The notes under the pieces were generated by a model. The model was not told the DNA's origin and searched no databases. It saw only the letters and a list, made by a program, of their open reading frames with translations. The translations under genes and the position numbers were made by a program. This document shows, in pieces, positions 32,166 through 41,609 of a DNA stretch of 64,000 nucleotides. Every line of letters starts with the position of its first letter. The first letter of the stretch is position 1. This DNA is from CAVWDI01 sp963793095 (GTDB lineage Bacteria; Chloroflexota; Anaerolineae; Anaerolineales; UBA4823), in NCBI GenBank assembly GCA_963793095.1, contig CAWBYY010000001.1, positions 310,001 to 374,000 of the forward strand, given 5' to 3'.

Positions 32166-33920
32166 TTGACAGAAAATCAGTCTCACACCCTTAAAATTAT
32201 TAATTTGATGAAAAGATTCCGTCTGCAAATATTAATCGTCCTGGTAGCATTGGTTGCGATAGCGATACTGCTTATCAGCCAAACCCCTAATGTTTTACCT
32301 GGTGTAGAGTCGATTATCCAACCAACCAGCGGAGGAGTATACACAGAAGCTGTTGTTGGCTCGCTGGGACGATTGAATCCGGTTCTTGATTCAGGAAATC
32401 CTGCTGATCAGGCTGTTAACCGCTTATTATTCAGCCGTTTGTTTAACTTTGACCCTCAGGGCATACCGCGGGGTGACCTGGTGGATTCCTGGGGGGTTTC
32501 TCAGGATGGCACTGTTTATAACTTTTCGATAAAACCTGAAGCTGTATGGCACGACGGCGTTCCGGTTACCAGTGACGATGTTCTTTTCACGATTGGAATG
32601 CTCCGGGATGAAAGTATTCCCCTGCCTGAGGATGTGAGGGAATTCTGGAACCAGATAGAAATTAGGCCTCTGGATGAAAAAACGCTCCAATTTATCCTGC
32701 CAGAACCATTCGCCCCCTTCCTGGATTACCTTTCCTTCGGTGTGCTGCCCTTCCACCTGCTCGGAAACCTGGGAGCGGAACAATTGATATCCGATCCTTT
32801 TAACATAAATCCAGTTGGCAGCGGCCCCTATAAATTTGACGCGCTCCAGATTGAGAATGGGGAAATTGTTGGGGTGGAGTTATCGGTATTCGAAGATTAT
32901 TTCGGCGAAAAACCATTTATTGAAGAGGTAATTTTTAAATTTTTCCCCGATTATTCAAGCGCTTTCACTGCTTATCAGAATGGAGATGCTCTCGGGATCA
33001 GTGAAATTCCGACCGCGCTGCTTCATTCTGCTCTCCAGGAGAATGATCTCAATGTATACACCAGCAGGAAGCCACGCCTGAGTTTGATTTTCTTAAACCA
33101 GGATTTACCATCGCTGCCTTTTTTTGAGGATCCTGTAGTCCGCCGAGCGTTGTTATCGGGAATTAACCGGCGCTCAATAATCGATCGTATTTTAGGAGGC
33201 CAGGCTATTTTCGCGGATGGCCCAATATTTCCGGAGAACTGGGCTTATTATGATGGGATTGAGCATATCAGGTACGACCCGGATGCCTCGATCGCGCTTC
33301 TCAAGGAAGCGGGATATACAATCCCTGCTGAAGGAGAGGGGGTACGCGCCAAGGACGGTGTGAAACTGGCGTTTGAACTTGCCTATCCAAATGACAGCAT
33401 ATCGCAGCAGATTGCCGAATCGGTTCAGAAAGACTGGCAGAAAATAGGTGTGATGTTGACGCTCAAGCCGGTAACCAATGAGGACCTGATAAACCAGTAT
33501 CTTGATCCCCGGACTTACCAGGCTGCACTGGTTGAAATAAATCTTGATGGGGCTGCAGATCCGGATCCATACCCATTCTGGCATGAGGCTCAAATTATTG
33601 GCGGGCAGAATTATTCTGGCTGGGATGACCGCCAGGCAAGCGAATTCCTGGAACAGGCGCGGGTGCTGGTTGACTTTGATGAACGCTTGAAAAGGTATCG
33701 TAATTTTCAGGTACGATTTGCCTCAGAAATACCTGCGCTGCCTTTATTTTTTCCTGTTTATTCTTATGCCGTTGACAATCAGGTCAGGGGGGTAAGCATG
33801 GGGCCAATTATTGAACCGAGCGACCGGTTCAATACTATCAAGTCATGGTATATCACTGCCAAATCAGCAGTTGAGGTTCAGGAGACTCCTGAAGTAACAG
33901 CAGAGATTGAGGGACAGTAA
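32166..33920 (+). CDS. Peptide/solute ABC transporter substrate-binding protein (SBP_bac_5)
   Basis: Extracellular family 5 binding protein for peptides or nickel/oligosaccharides, 584 residues from a TTG at 32166 (AAAGGGTG precedes it). An N-terminal membrane helix (about 15-34; LQILIVLVALVAIAILLI) with no lipobox suggests an anchored protein. Family marks: EAVVGSLGRLNPVLDSGNPADQ, LLFSRLFNFDPQGIPRGDLVDSW, AVWHDGVPVTSDDVLFTI, then GSGPYKF at about residue 220, and VRRALLSGINRRSII. No permease or ATPase genes of this family are adjacent, so it is an orphan here. The stop is six bases from the convergent Slt gene. Confidence 0.9.
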   Translation: MTENQSHTLKIINLMKRFRLQILIVLVALVAIAILLISQTPNVLPGVESIIQPTSGGVYTEAVVGSLGRLNPVLDSGNPADQAVNRLLFSRLFNFDPQGIPRGDLVDSWGVSQDGTVYNFSIKPEAVWHDGVPVTSDDVLFTIGMLRDESIPLPEDVREFWNQIEIRPLDEKTLQFILPEPFAPFLDYLSFGVLPFHLLGNLGAEQLISDPFNINPVGSGPYKFDALQIENGEIVGVELSVFEDYFGEKPFIEEVIFKFFPDYSSAFTAYQNGDALGISEIPTALLHSALQENDLNVYTSRKPRLSLIFLNQDLPSLPFFEDPVVRRALLSGINRRSIIDRILGGQAIFADGPIFPENWAYYDGIEHIRYDPDASIALLKEAGYTIPAEGEGVRAKDGVKLAFELAYPNDSISQQIAESVQKDWQKIGVMLTLKPVTNEDLINQYLDPRTYQAALVEINLDGAADPDPYPFWHEAQIIGGQNYSGWDDRQASEFLEQARVLVDFDERLKRYRNFQVRFASEIPALPLFFPVYSYAVDNQVRGVSMGPIIEPSDRFNTIKSWYITAKSAVEVQETPEVTAEIEGQ

Positions 33921-33925
33921 ACAAT

Positions 33926-36352
33926 TCACCCCGGCCGGCTGTACAACCAGCGAAAGATATTAAACGCCTCGTAAATTGTCCGAATGTATTTGCGTGTTTC
34001 CTCGAAACGGATAGATTCAAGAAAGATATCCGGGTCGTCTGAACCGATCTCACGCCAGGTGATGGTGTTGCCAGGTCCACCGTTGTAAGCCGCCAGAACC
34101 GAGTAGAGATCGCCTTCAAATAAATTCCGCTGGGTGTCAAGGTAATCAGTGCCGTATGTAATATTTACGTTAGGCCGGATCAGGTCTTCTGCCTCATAAT
34201 CCGGCGGCCAACCCAGGTTCTGGAATATCTCAGCCCCGGTTGCCGGAATGATCTGCATTAACCCGGTTGCGCCAGCTGGAGAATTGATTGTATTATCGAA
34301 CAAACTCTCCTGCCGGACGACGCTGAAAATAAATAGGGGGTGAAACTCGTAATCCTGCGCTTTAGATAGAATAATATCCTTGTAATAAGGACCAAATCGG
34401 ATATGGTTGAAATATGCCGGGGCGGTGAGGGTTTCTGCGTCATCCATCAGGGCGAGATCAAGCAAATCTCTAACAGTCAGGATTGCAGTCCGGTATGCTT
34501 CAATATCATAAAGGTAATTGATCAGCCTGTAAGTGAGAGCGGCATCTTCTGACACAGAACTGCGAAGATAATCAAATTCCGTACGGGCTTCATTGTGGCG
34601 ACCAAGTTTCCAGAGTTCAGACCCGCGCTGGTAATAAGGGTTTTCGGCAAGTGCACCCGGACCGTTTAAATCAAGCCCTTCATCCAGTCCAAATGTAGCT
34701 TTCAACCAGGTTTCCGCATTTTGGCGTTCACCATCCAGATTAAAGCTGATATCAAAATTTTCAGGAGGGGCAAAAGGCGGTTGATCATTCAGCAGGTCAC
34801 GAGCCCGCTCACTGTAGTAACCGGTCGGATCAACACTGGAAGCATGTTCCCAGGCGCTTTTGGCGCCCTCTGGGTCGCCCATTGCCTGGCGAGTCTTTCC
34901 AATCCAGAGCAAAGCGGCTGCCCGCTCATCAAGCGCGGTGGTGATTGAAAGCAACCTCTGGAAGTCTGCTTCAGCGTTTTTATACGCTCCAGTCCTGTAT
35001 CTGGCAATCCCGGAAAGGAGCAGGGCGCGATGGGCATTTTCATATTCAGGGTATAAATTCACCACTCTGCTAAAAAGATCAGCAGCCTGCTCCAGGTCTG
35101 CGGCTCTCTCAGCGATGAGGGCTGCGGTGAATGTAAATTCAGCAGACCGTTTATGGGCCGGGTTGTTCCCGGCAAAGTCTAATAAATCTCCAATCGCCCG
35201 TTCGAATTGTTCCAGGTGGTACCACAATGTATAGGATTTACGCTCAACCGCGCTATCCAGGTATGGATTGTCTGGATAGTTTTCGATCAATTCATCCCAG
35301 ACATTTATCGCCTCTTCATGGTTTCCAAGCGCGCTGGAGGCCATGCCGTAGAAATATAATCCTGTTCCGCGGTCGTCAGGATTTTCTTGAAGGTATCTTT
35401 CCAGAGCTGCGATCGAGACTCCGTACTGTCCCGCATAAAAATCAACAATCCCCCGGTCGAGTTCGCTCACCGGAGCACCCTGGTCTACCAGCTCTATCAG
35501 TGCGTTGTAGGAGTTGTAGGAGGTAGGATAATTAACCACAGCATCCAGATAGGAATTCCAGGCTTCCTGGGTTTGACCGAGGCTGGAATAAATTTGCCCT
35601 TCCCTGAATGCGATAAGGGCAAGGGTTTCTTTGTCATCTGTGAGAGTTTTAATCTCATCATAAAGAGCGAGGGCTTTTTCAGACAGCCCTGAAAGTGCAT
35701 AGGCGCGGGCAGCCTTCATCTGGAGCAGATTCTCTTCAAGCAGGTTACCCGATTCCAGGGCTGCAAGATAATCGTTTGCTGCACCGGCGTAGTCGCCTGA
35801 TGCAAAAAGAGCATCCCCGCGTAAATTCAACACGTATGCATCGATTACCCCGGGATTAAGCGCCAGATAATTTAAATAGGCATCGGCTGCCTGGGTATAT
35901 TGCTGCTGAGCATTATGCGCTTCTCCCAGATAAAAGAATGCATCTGGCTTCAGACTTGTTTCCGGGTAATTTAATATCAATGTCTCAAGTTCCTGGACAG
36001 CCTGAAAGTAATTTCTTCCCATCATCCATGAGCGGGATATGCCAAACTGAGCCGCGGCCTTCATCTCAGAATCGAGGCTGTTTTCGTAAGCTTCCTGGTA
36101 TTCATCCAGCGCTTTTTCCCAATCGCCGGCAGACAGGGCTGAATCGCCGCTTTCAATTCTCAACAAAGGCTGAGGGGTCGGGGTGACTGTTTTTATTGGA
36201 TTTTCGGTTACAACAACCTGACTGGTAGGTTGTAAAATCGAAAATGGTGTTTGGGTAGGTATGGCATCGGGTGAGGTCTCGTTTGCCGGCATTACACAGC
36301 CAGCCAGCAGCAAAACCGGAAGAATCCATGCCAGACCCGGCTTTAATTTCAT
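33926..36352 (-). CDS. Soluble-lytic-transglycosylase-like lipoprotein with TPR repeats
   Basis: Cleaves peptidoglycan glycan strands. The start at ATG 36352 is chosen because the next residues form a lipoprotein signal (LAWILPVLLLAGC); the frame extends 47 codons upstream without signal features. About 808 residues: lipobox, a Thr/Pro-rich linker, a long alpha-solenoid of TPR-like repeats (about residues 70-560, e.g. AQFGISRSWMMGRNYFQAVQ and DAFFYLGEAHNAQQQYTQAAD), then a C-terminal Slt catalytic domain with the Glu in SVVRQESLFD, NSPAGATGLMQIIPATG and YLDTQRNLFEGD followed by LAAYNGGPGN. The TPR part is longer than in E. coli Slt70. Convergent with the peptide-binding gene, divergent from mtnA. 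Confidence 0.93.
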   Translation of the reverse strand: MKLKPGLAWILPVLLLAGCVMPANETSPDAIPTQTPFSILQPTSQVVVTENPIKTVTPTPQPLLRIESGDSALSAGDWEKALDEYQEAYENSLDSEMKAAAQFGISRSWMMGRNYFQAVQELETLILNYPETSLKPDAFFYLGEAHNAQQQYTQAADAYLNYLALNPGVIDAYVLNLRGDALFASGDYAGAANDYLAALESGNLLEENLLQMKAARAYALSGLSEKALALYDEIKTLTDDKETLALIAFREGQIYSSLGQTQEAWNSYLDAVVNYPTSYNSYNALIELVDQGAPVSELDRGIVDFYAGQYGVSIAALERYLQENPDDRGTGLYFYGMASSALGNHEEAINVWDELIENYPDNPYLDSAVERKSYTLWYHLEQFERAIGDLLDFAGNNPAHKRSAEFTFTAALIAERAADLEQAADLFSRVVNLYPEYENAHRALLLSGIARYRTGAYKNAEADFQRLLSITTALDERAAALLWIGKTRQAMGDPEGAKSAWEHASSVDPTGYYSERARDLLNDQPPFAPPENFDISFNLDGERQNAETWLKATFGLDEGLDLNGPGALAENPYYQRGSELWKLGRHNEARTEFDYLRSSVSEDAALTYRLINYLYDIEAYRTAILTVRDLLDLALMDDAETLTAPAYFNHIRFGPYYKDIILSKAQDYEFHPLFIFSVVRQESLFDNTINSPAGATGLMQIIPATGAEIFQNLGWPPDYEAEDLIRPNVNITYGTDYLDTQRNLFEGDLYSVLAAYNGGPGNTITWREIGSDDPDIFLESIRFEETRKYIRTIYEAFNIFRWLYSRPG

Positions 36353-36576
36353 GAGTGAGACTATAATCTGATCGGGATTGTGTGTCAATATTGCCTGTTC
36401 GGGCGCTTGGGTCCTGTCTTTGACAAAGGACTGCTCACATGTTAAACTCTCTCTACCCGGAAAAAATTTCTTAAATATTTCATTCGCTCTCATTGGAGGG
36501 CGATTTTCTTGTCAGTAAATTGTTGTTAAAAGGTTAATATCCCTGGAGAATTTTTTTATTGAAAGTTGAATCCAAG

Positions 36577-37629
36577 ATGAGAACAATAGAATGGAATTAT
36601 AAAAAGAATTCTGTCGAGATGATTGATCAGCGCCTGCTCCCCGGGGAATTTATAATCGTTGAATACACCGATTTTCGGGATGTGGTTTATGCGATTCGGG
36701 ACATGGTTATCCGCGGCGCTCCTGCAATTGGCGCAGCGGCGGCTTTTGGAATGGCATTGGCAGCGCGCCAATCTCAGGCTTCCACTATCGAGGGTCTCCG
36801 GTCGGACCTGCGCCTCGCCGGTCAGGGTTTGGGAGATGCTCGCCCTACCGCAGTAAACCTGGCGTGGGCGTTATTGCGCATACTGGGAATTGTTGAACAA
36901 TTCCAGGGTGACCCGGACGATCTGCGCGAGCGGGTTTTACTTGAAGCCCAGATAATCGCAGATGAAGATGTGGAAATCAATAAAAGGATGGCGGAATACG
37001 GAGCAACGTTAATTGAATCTGGCGATACCATAATCCATCACTGCAATACCGGGGCGCTCGCCACTGTTGATTGGGGGACTGCGCTGGGGGTGATCCGGAT
37101 GGCGCATGAGCAGGGGAAAAATATTCACGTCCTGGTCGATGAAACCCGGCCGCGCCTTCAGGGTTCGCGGCTGACAGCCTGGGAACTCAAGCGTTACGGT
37201 GTTCCTTTTGATGTGATTGCGGATAACGCAGCGGGTTATTTTCTTAAATCAGGCCAGGTTCAAAAGGTTTTTTTTGGCGCTGACCGGGTTGCATCAAACG
37301 GTGATGTGGCAAATAAAATCGGCACTTACATGCTGGCACTGGCTGCAAAAGATAATCAGGTGCCGGCTTATTCGGTCGTGCCTACCTCCACGATTGACCT
37401 TTCCTTGATACACGGCGGCCAGATACCAATTGAAGAGCGCGATCCCGCTGAGGTGCTGGACCTGGAAAAGAAGGGCAGACCCATGTCTCCTGAGGGGATC
37501 TCAGCCAGGAATCCGGCTTTTGATGTAACGCCAAACCGACTTATAACAGCCATAGTCACAGAGAACGGAATCGTGCAACCCCCATATGAAGCAAATTTAG
37601 CGCGGGCAGTGGAAGGATTATTAATATAA
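36577..37629 (+). CDS. mtnA: Methylthioribose-1-phosphate isomerase
   Basis: Converts 5-methylthioribose-1-phosphate to methylthioribulose-1-phosphate in the methionine salvage pathway. I take ATG 36577 (MRTIEWNYKK) as start; an upstream TTG at 36559 is in frame. About 350 residues of the eIF-2B-like fold: MVIRGAPAIGAAAAFGMALAA, IIHHCNTGALATVDWGTALGVI with the catalytic Cys, VDETRPRLQGSRLTAWEL, and FFGADRVASNGDVANKIGTYM with the catalytic Asp. It acts after mtnP. It is followed directly (one-base overlap) by a pfkB kinase gene and then ahcY. Confidence 0.94.
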   Translation: MRTIEWNYKKNSVEMIDQRLLPGEFIIVEYTDFRDVVYAIRDMVIRGAPAIGAAAAFGMALAARQSQASTIEGLRSDLRLAGQGLGDARPTAVNLAWALLRILGIVEQFQGDPDDLRERVLLEAQIIADEDVEINKRMAEYGATLIESGDTIIHHCNTGALATVDWGTALGVIRMAHEQGKNIHVLVDETRPRLQGSRLTAWELKRYGVPFDVIADNAAGYFLKSGQVQKVFFGADRVASNGDVANKIGTYMLALAAKDNQVPAYSVVPTSTIDLSLIHGGQIPIEERDPAEVLDLEKKGRPMSPEGISARNPAFDVTPNRLITAIVTENGIVQPPYEANLARAVEGLLI

Positions 37630-38600
37630 TGGATATTGTCCTGACCGGCTCAGTTGCTTTTGACTATCTGATGACTTTTCCCGGGTATTTTAAGGAACAT
37701 ATTTTACCGGACCACTTGGATAAAATCAGCCTGTCATTTCTGGTGGATTCAATGGTGCGCAGGCGTGGAGGAATTGCGCCCAACATTGCTTACACCCTGT
37801 CTTTATTTGGCGATAAACCATTGTTGTGGGCTACAGTTGGCGAGGATTTTGGCGAATACCGCGATTGGCTTGAATCCAAAGGCGTCGATACAAGCGGTGT
37901 TCAGGTTATCCCAAACGAATACACTGCCTCCTTTTTTGTAAATACCGACCTTTCCCAGGCTCAAATTGCCAGTTTTTACCCGGGAGCGATGGCTTTTGCC
38001 GCCCAGAATTCACTGAAAAAACTGAGGGACGAACCGCCCAATCTGGTTGTTATTTCACCGAATGCGCCAGAAGCGATGATTCAACATGCTGACGAATGCC
38101 AGGAAATGGGCATCGCTTATATATACGACCCAAGCCAGCAAATTGTCCGCCTCTCAGGGGAGGATTTATGCAGGGGGATAAGCGGGGCACACGCACTTTT
38201 TGTGAATGAATATGAATATGAATTGATCCGCAAAATGACCAGGTTGGAAAAGGAAGCTATTCTTGAATGCGAACCTGTATCATTCATTGTCGTAACCCGT
38301 GGGAATTTGGGCTCGACGATTTATTCCCGGGAAGGCGAGATTATTGTGCCGGTTGTACCGTCTGATAAAATCAACGATCCCACCGGAGTGGGAGATGCAT
38401 TCCGGGGCGGTTTTCTGGCTGGCTACAGCCGCGGGTTTGGTTTGGAAATATGCGCTCAAATGGGAGCGCTGGCAGCCAGTTACTGCCTTGAAAATCAAGG
38501 GACCCAGGGCCATTTTTTCCAACTTGAAGAATTTATTAAAAGATTTCGCCAGCATTTTTCGGATAACGGCCAGCTGGATAATCTGATTGCGGGAGGATAA
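37629..38600 (+). CDS. PfkB-family carbohydrate/nucleoside kinase
   Basis: A 323-residue kinase. The N-terminus has the substrate-binding start IVLTGSVAFDYLM and RRRGGIAPNIAYTLSLFG; the C-terminus has the PfkB signature KINDPTGVGDAFRGGFLAGY with the catalytic Asp and the anion hole. Adenosine-kinase-like versions cluster with ahcY, so adenosine (from adenosylhomocysteine hydrolysis) is the likely substrate, giving AMP; ribokinase-type activity is possible. It overlaps the mtnA stop codon and ends 63 bases before ahcY. Confidence 0.9.
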   Translation: MDIVLTGSVAFDYLMTFPGYFKEHILPDHLDKISLSFLVDSMVRRRGGIAPNIAYTLSLFGDKPLLWATVGEDFGEYRDWLESKGVDTSGVQVIPNEYTASFFVNTDLSQAQIASFYPGAMAFAAQNSLKKLRDEPPNLVVISPNAPEAMIQHADECQEMGIAYIYDPSQQIVRLSGEDLCRGISGAHALFVNEYEYELIRKMTRLEKEAILECEPVSFIVVTRGNLGSTIYSREGEIIVPVVPSDKINDPTGVGDAFRGGFLAGYSRGFGLEICAQMGALAASYCLENQGTQGHFFQLEEFIKRFRQHFSDNGQLDNLIAGG

Positions 38601-38663
38601 AATATTTCCTTCAATTCAGGTTATTAAATCAAAACAAAATCAAATCAAAAATTGGAGTTATGG

Positions 38664-39923
38664 ATGGAAAACTATGATGTTAAGGACTTGAGCCTGGCAG
38701 AAGGCGGGCGCAGGAGGATCGAATGGGCTGAAAGGGAAATGCCGGTATTAAGGTTAATCCGCGACCGTTTCAAGCGCGAAAGACCGCTGCAGGGGGTCCG
38801 GATTTCGGGCTGTTTGCATGTGACAACCGAGACCGCCAACCTGATGCAGACGCTGGCTGAAGGCGGTGCGGAAGTGGTATTAACCGCTTCAAACCCTCTT
38901 TCAACCCAGGATGATGTCGCAGCCTCTCTGGTCACTCACTCTGAAATTCCCGTCTATGCGATAAAGGGCGAGAGCAATGTCTCTTATTACAGGCATATCA
39001 ATGCTGCAATCGATCATAAACCGCAATTGACCATGGATGATGGAGCTGACCTTGTCAGCACACTGCACAAAGACCGGCGGGAAAACCTTAACGAGGTCAT
39101 CGGCGGGACAGAAGAGACGACAACCGGAGTAATCCGCTTACGGGCAATGGCAGCTGATGGGGCGCTTGAATTTCCAGTGGTCGCAGTGAATGATGCTCAG
39201 ACCAAACACTTTTTCGACAACCGTTATGGAACCGGTCAGTCGACTATCGATGGGATTGTCAGGGCTACCAATGTGCTCCTTGCTGGAAAAAACCTCGTTG
39301 TGGCTGGATACGGCTGGTGTGGACGGGGTCTGGCGATGAAAGCTAAGGGGATGGGCGCCCAGGTGATCATCACAGAAATTGACCCCTTACCGGCTTTGGA
39401 AGCATTAATGGATGGATTTCAGGTAATGCCCATGAATCGGGCAGCTGAGATAGGGGAAATTTTCATCACCCTTACCGGGGATATCAATGTTATTGACCGC
39501 CACCATTTTGAATTGATGAAAGATGGGGCCATTGTGGCAAATTCTGGCCATTTTAATGTTGAAATAAACATTCCTGCTCTCGAGGAAATGGCGCGCGAAA
39601 AACGTCTGGTGAGGCCTTTTGTTGAACAGTACGAAATGAATGATGGTAGGCGGATCAATCTGCTGGGCGAAGGGCGCTTAATCAATCTGGTTGCGGCTGA
39701 AGGACATCCATCAAGTGTTATGGATATGTCTTTCGCCAACCAGGCTCTCAGCCTGGAGTACATTTATAAAAACGCTGCCGGGCTGGAAAACCGGGTTTAC
39801 GGGGTTCCGGAAGAAATTGACCGGGATATCGCCAGGTTGAAGTTAACCGGCATAGGCGTTGAGATCGATACACTCACGCCTGAGCAGGAGGCTTATCTTA
39901 ATTCCTGGAAAGAAGGAACATAG
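38664..39923 (+). CDS. ahcY: S-adenosylhomocysteinase
   Basis: Splits S-adenosylhomocysteine into adenosine and homocysteine, removing the inhibitor made by methyltransferases. I start at ATG 38664, with GGAG just before it; an in-frame TTG 12 bases upstream is less likely. About 419 residues of the short bacterial/archaeal type that lacks the insertion of eukaryotic forms. Substrate part: GCLHVTTETANLMQTLAEGGAEV, HKPQLTMDDGADLVSTLH, and GGTEETTTGVIRL. NAD-binding part: VVAGYGWCGRGLAMKAKGMGAQV then AIVANSGHFNVEIN. It closes the mtnA-pfkB-ahcY group; no methionine synthase is seen. Confidence 0.96.
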   Translation: MENYDVKDLSLAEGGRRRIEWAEREMPVLRLIRDRFKRERPLQGVRISGCLHVTTETANLMQTLAEGGAEVVLTASNPLSTQDDVAASLVTHSEIPVYAIKGESNVSYYRHINAAIDHKPQLTMDDGADLVSTLHKDRRENLNEVIGGTEETTTGVIRLRAMAADGALEFPVVAVNDAQTKHFFDNRYGTGQSTIDGIVRATNVLLAGKNLVVAGYGWCGRGLAMKAKGMGAQVIITEIDPLPALEALMDGFQVMPMNRAAEIGEIFITLTGDINVIDRHHFELMKDGAIVANSGHFNVEINIPALEEMAREKRLVRPFVEQYEMNDGRRINLLGEGRLINLVAAEGHPSSVMDMSFANQALSLEYIYKNAAGLENRVYGVPEEIDRDIARLKLTGIGVEIDTLTPEQEAYLNSWKEGT

Positions 39924-40035
39924 AAATAAACAGCAAAACAGCAATGGAGAAAATTAATTAACAGGTTTTGACTGTAAATTAATTTCTTAAGAGCAGGGGC
40001 AAGCAGAAATAAGTATAATCCCTTTTGGATGCTTA

Positions 40036-41100
40036 TTACTCTTCGTCCTGTGCCCACTCTTTGATTGGATTTGGCATGTCTCCACTCAGGGTTTGCTGCC
40101 TGACTGCCATTTCAATCTCAGCATATAATTCAGGATTTTGTTTCAGATATTCTTTGGAATTTTCCCTGCCCTGACCAAGACGGATATCGCTGTAGGAATA
40201 GAACGAACCGCGCTTGTTAATAATATCAAGCTCTGTTGCCAGATCCAGAAGGTCTCCTGCTTTTGAGATGCCTTCGTTGTACATGATATCAAATTCCGCT
40301 GTTCTGAACGGAGGTGAGACCTTGTTTTTTACAACCCTGACACGCGTCCGGCTTCCTATGATTTCCGACCCAGACTTTATGGACTGGATTCGACGGCAGT
40401 CAAGCCGCACGGAGGAGTAAAATTTTAATGCCATCCCCCCGGTCGTGGTCTCCGGGCTTCCGAACATCACACCAATTTTCTGGCGGAGCTGATTTGTAAA
40501 TATAACCGCGGTGTTGGTTTGTTTGATTGCGCCGGAAAGCTTGCGCAAAGCCTGTGACATGAGGCGGGCCTGCAATCCCATTTGTGGATCTCCCATATCG
40601 CCTTCAATTTCCGCCCTTGGGACCAGCGCGGCGACCGAGTCGATTACCACAACATCCACAGCGCCTGACCTTACTAAAGTTTCAGCAATTTCGAGGGCCT
40701 GCTCGCCGGTATCGGGTTGGGAAATCAACAGGGATTCGAGATCAACTCCGCAGCGGGCCGCATAAGGTGGGTCGATGGCATGTTCCATATCGATAAACGC
40801 ACAGGTGCCGCCTAATCTCTGGGCTTCCGCCACAGTATGCTGGCAGATAGTTGTTTTTCCAGAAGCTTCGGGGCCATAAATTTCGGTAATACGCCCCTTT
40901 GGTAAACCCCCGACCCCGAGGGCAATATCAAGGGATAATGCCCCGGTCGGGATGGCTTCGATTGTCATATGATGAGATTCGCCCAGGCGCATGATCGAAC
41001 CCTCTCCGTACCTTTTGGTTATGTCGCCAAGGGCACTGTCTAACGCCAGTCTTTTTGAATCGTTTAGTTCGCTGTCATCAGTTTTCTTATTGGCTGTCAT
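40036..41100 (-). CDS. recA: Recombinase RecA
   Basis: Strand exchange and SOS activation. The 354-residue protein has the canonical order: LDSALGDITKRYGEGSIMRLGE, GVGGLPKGRITEIYGPEASGKTT (Walker A), the FIDMEHAIDP block with the unusual MEH in place of AEH, VVVIDSVAALVPRAEIEGDMGD, TNQLRQKIGVMFGSPETTTGG (loop 2 region) and a short acidic tail. Start chosen at the ATG 41100, with GGGAGAAGATAT before it. A promoter with a LexA-type site lies upstream (41134-41161). Downstream lies a 110-base gap before the convergent ahcY gene. Confidence 0.98.
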   Translation of the reverse strand: MTANKKTDDSELNDSKRLALDSALGDITKRYGEGSIMRLGESHHMTIEAIPTGALSLDIALGVGGLPKGRITEIYGPEASGKTTICQHTVAEAQRLGGTCAFIDMEHAIDPPYAARCGVDLESLLISQPDTGEQALEIAETLVRSGAVDVVVIDSVAALVPRAEIEGDMGDPQMGLQARLMSQALRKLSGAIKQTNTAVIFTNQLRQKIGVMFGSPETTTGGMALKFYSSVRLDCRRIQSIKSGSEIIGSRTRVRVVKNKVSPPFRTAEFDIMYNEGISKAGDLLDLATELDIINKRGSFYSYSDIRLGQGRENSKEYLKQNPELYAEIEMAVRQQTLSGDMPNPIKEWAQDEE

Positions 41101-41133
41101 GATAATATCTTCTCCCTCACATTGTGGTAACTA

Positions 41134-41161
41134 ATTTTAGCACATGTGTTCTATCTGTCAA
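41134..41161 (-). promoter_or_regulatory. recA promoter with LexA-type box in the spacer
   Basis: On the minus strand TTGACA (41156-41161), a 16-base spacer and TAAAAT (41134-41139). The spacer holds AGAACACATGTGCT (41139-41152), close to the Gram-positive/Chloroflexi LexA consensus CGAAC-N4-GTTCG with one core mismatch (GTGC for GTTC). LexA binding there would block the promoter. No lexA gene is in the window. Confidence 0.7.
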
Positions 41162-41201
41162 GACCAAATTGCCCCCTGAAGTTACAGCAAACTGGCCAAG
41201 T

Positions 41202-41609
41202 TTATTCTTGCGGTTCGTCTGGAATCTGGAGTTTAAGAATAGCTTGATCAACCACCTGTCTTTGTACGGGTTTCGTCTCTTGGTTTAAATCTGGCTCGTC
41301 GATTATTTCCGCAAAATACAGTCTGGCTTCCAGTATCAACTCATTATCGACAGCACCGAAAGGAAGGTGCATCGTTAATTCCATTTTCCTGCTCATGCTT
41401 TCGATAATACTGGCGGAAGCCAGAACTTCGCCATCTAAAGTAGTGATAAACAGGTCTGCATTTGGAGCCTTCTGGGAGGGATCCACTTCTAATTTTATGT
41501 GAATCAGTTTACCCCCTGACCAGGGTTCAGCTTTTAATTCACGTATCCTGACTTCCGCGGGGGGCAGCGGGATTTCATCAGGATTCTGGAAAAATATCTC
41601 CATATTCAC
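41202..41609 (-). CDS. Hypothetical protein coupled to DegV
   Basis: A 135-residue soluble protein with no signal peptide. It is beta-rich: IPLPPAEVRIRELKAEPWSGGKLIHIKLEV-type text then DLFITTLDGEVLASASI and MELTMHLP, suggesting one Ig-like or C2-like beta-sandwich, followed by a charged C-terminal tail. I recognise no family. Its start overlaps the degV stop codon by four bases (ATGA at 41606-41609), so it is translationally coupled to degV. No known partner explains this pairing. Confidence 0.6.
   Translation of the reverse strand: MNMEIFFQNPDEIPLPPAEVRIRELKAEPWSGGKLIHIKLEVDPSQKAPNADLFITTLDGEVLASASIIESMSRKMELTMHLPFGAVDNELILEARLYFAEIIDEPDLNQETKPVQRQVVDQAILKLQIPDEPQE

Noticed and set aside
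38600..38663. AT-rich direct repeats of AAATCAAAA before ahcY
   Set aside because: Too short and imperfect to be a repeat family or CRISPR-like array; probably simple-sequence drift in a spacer.
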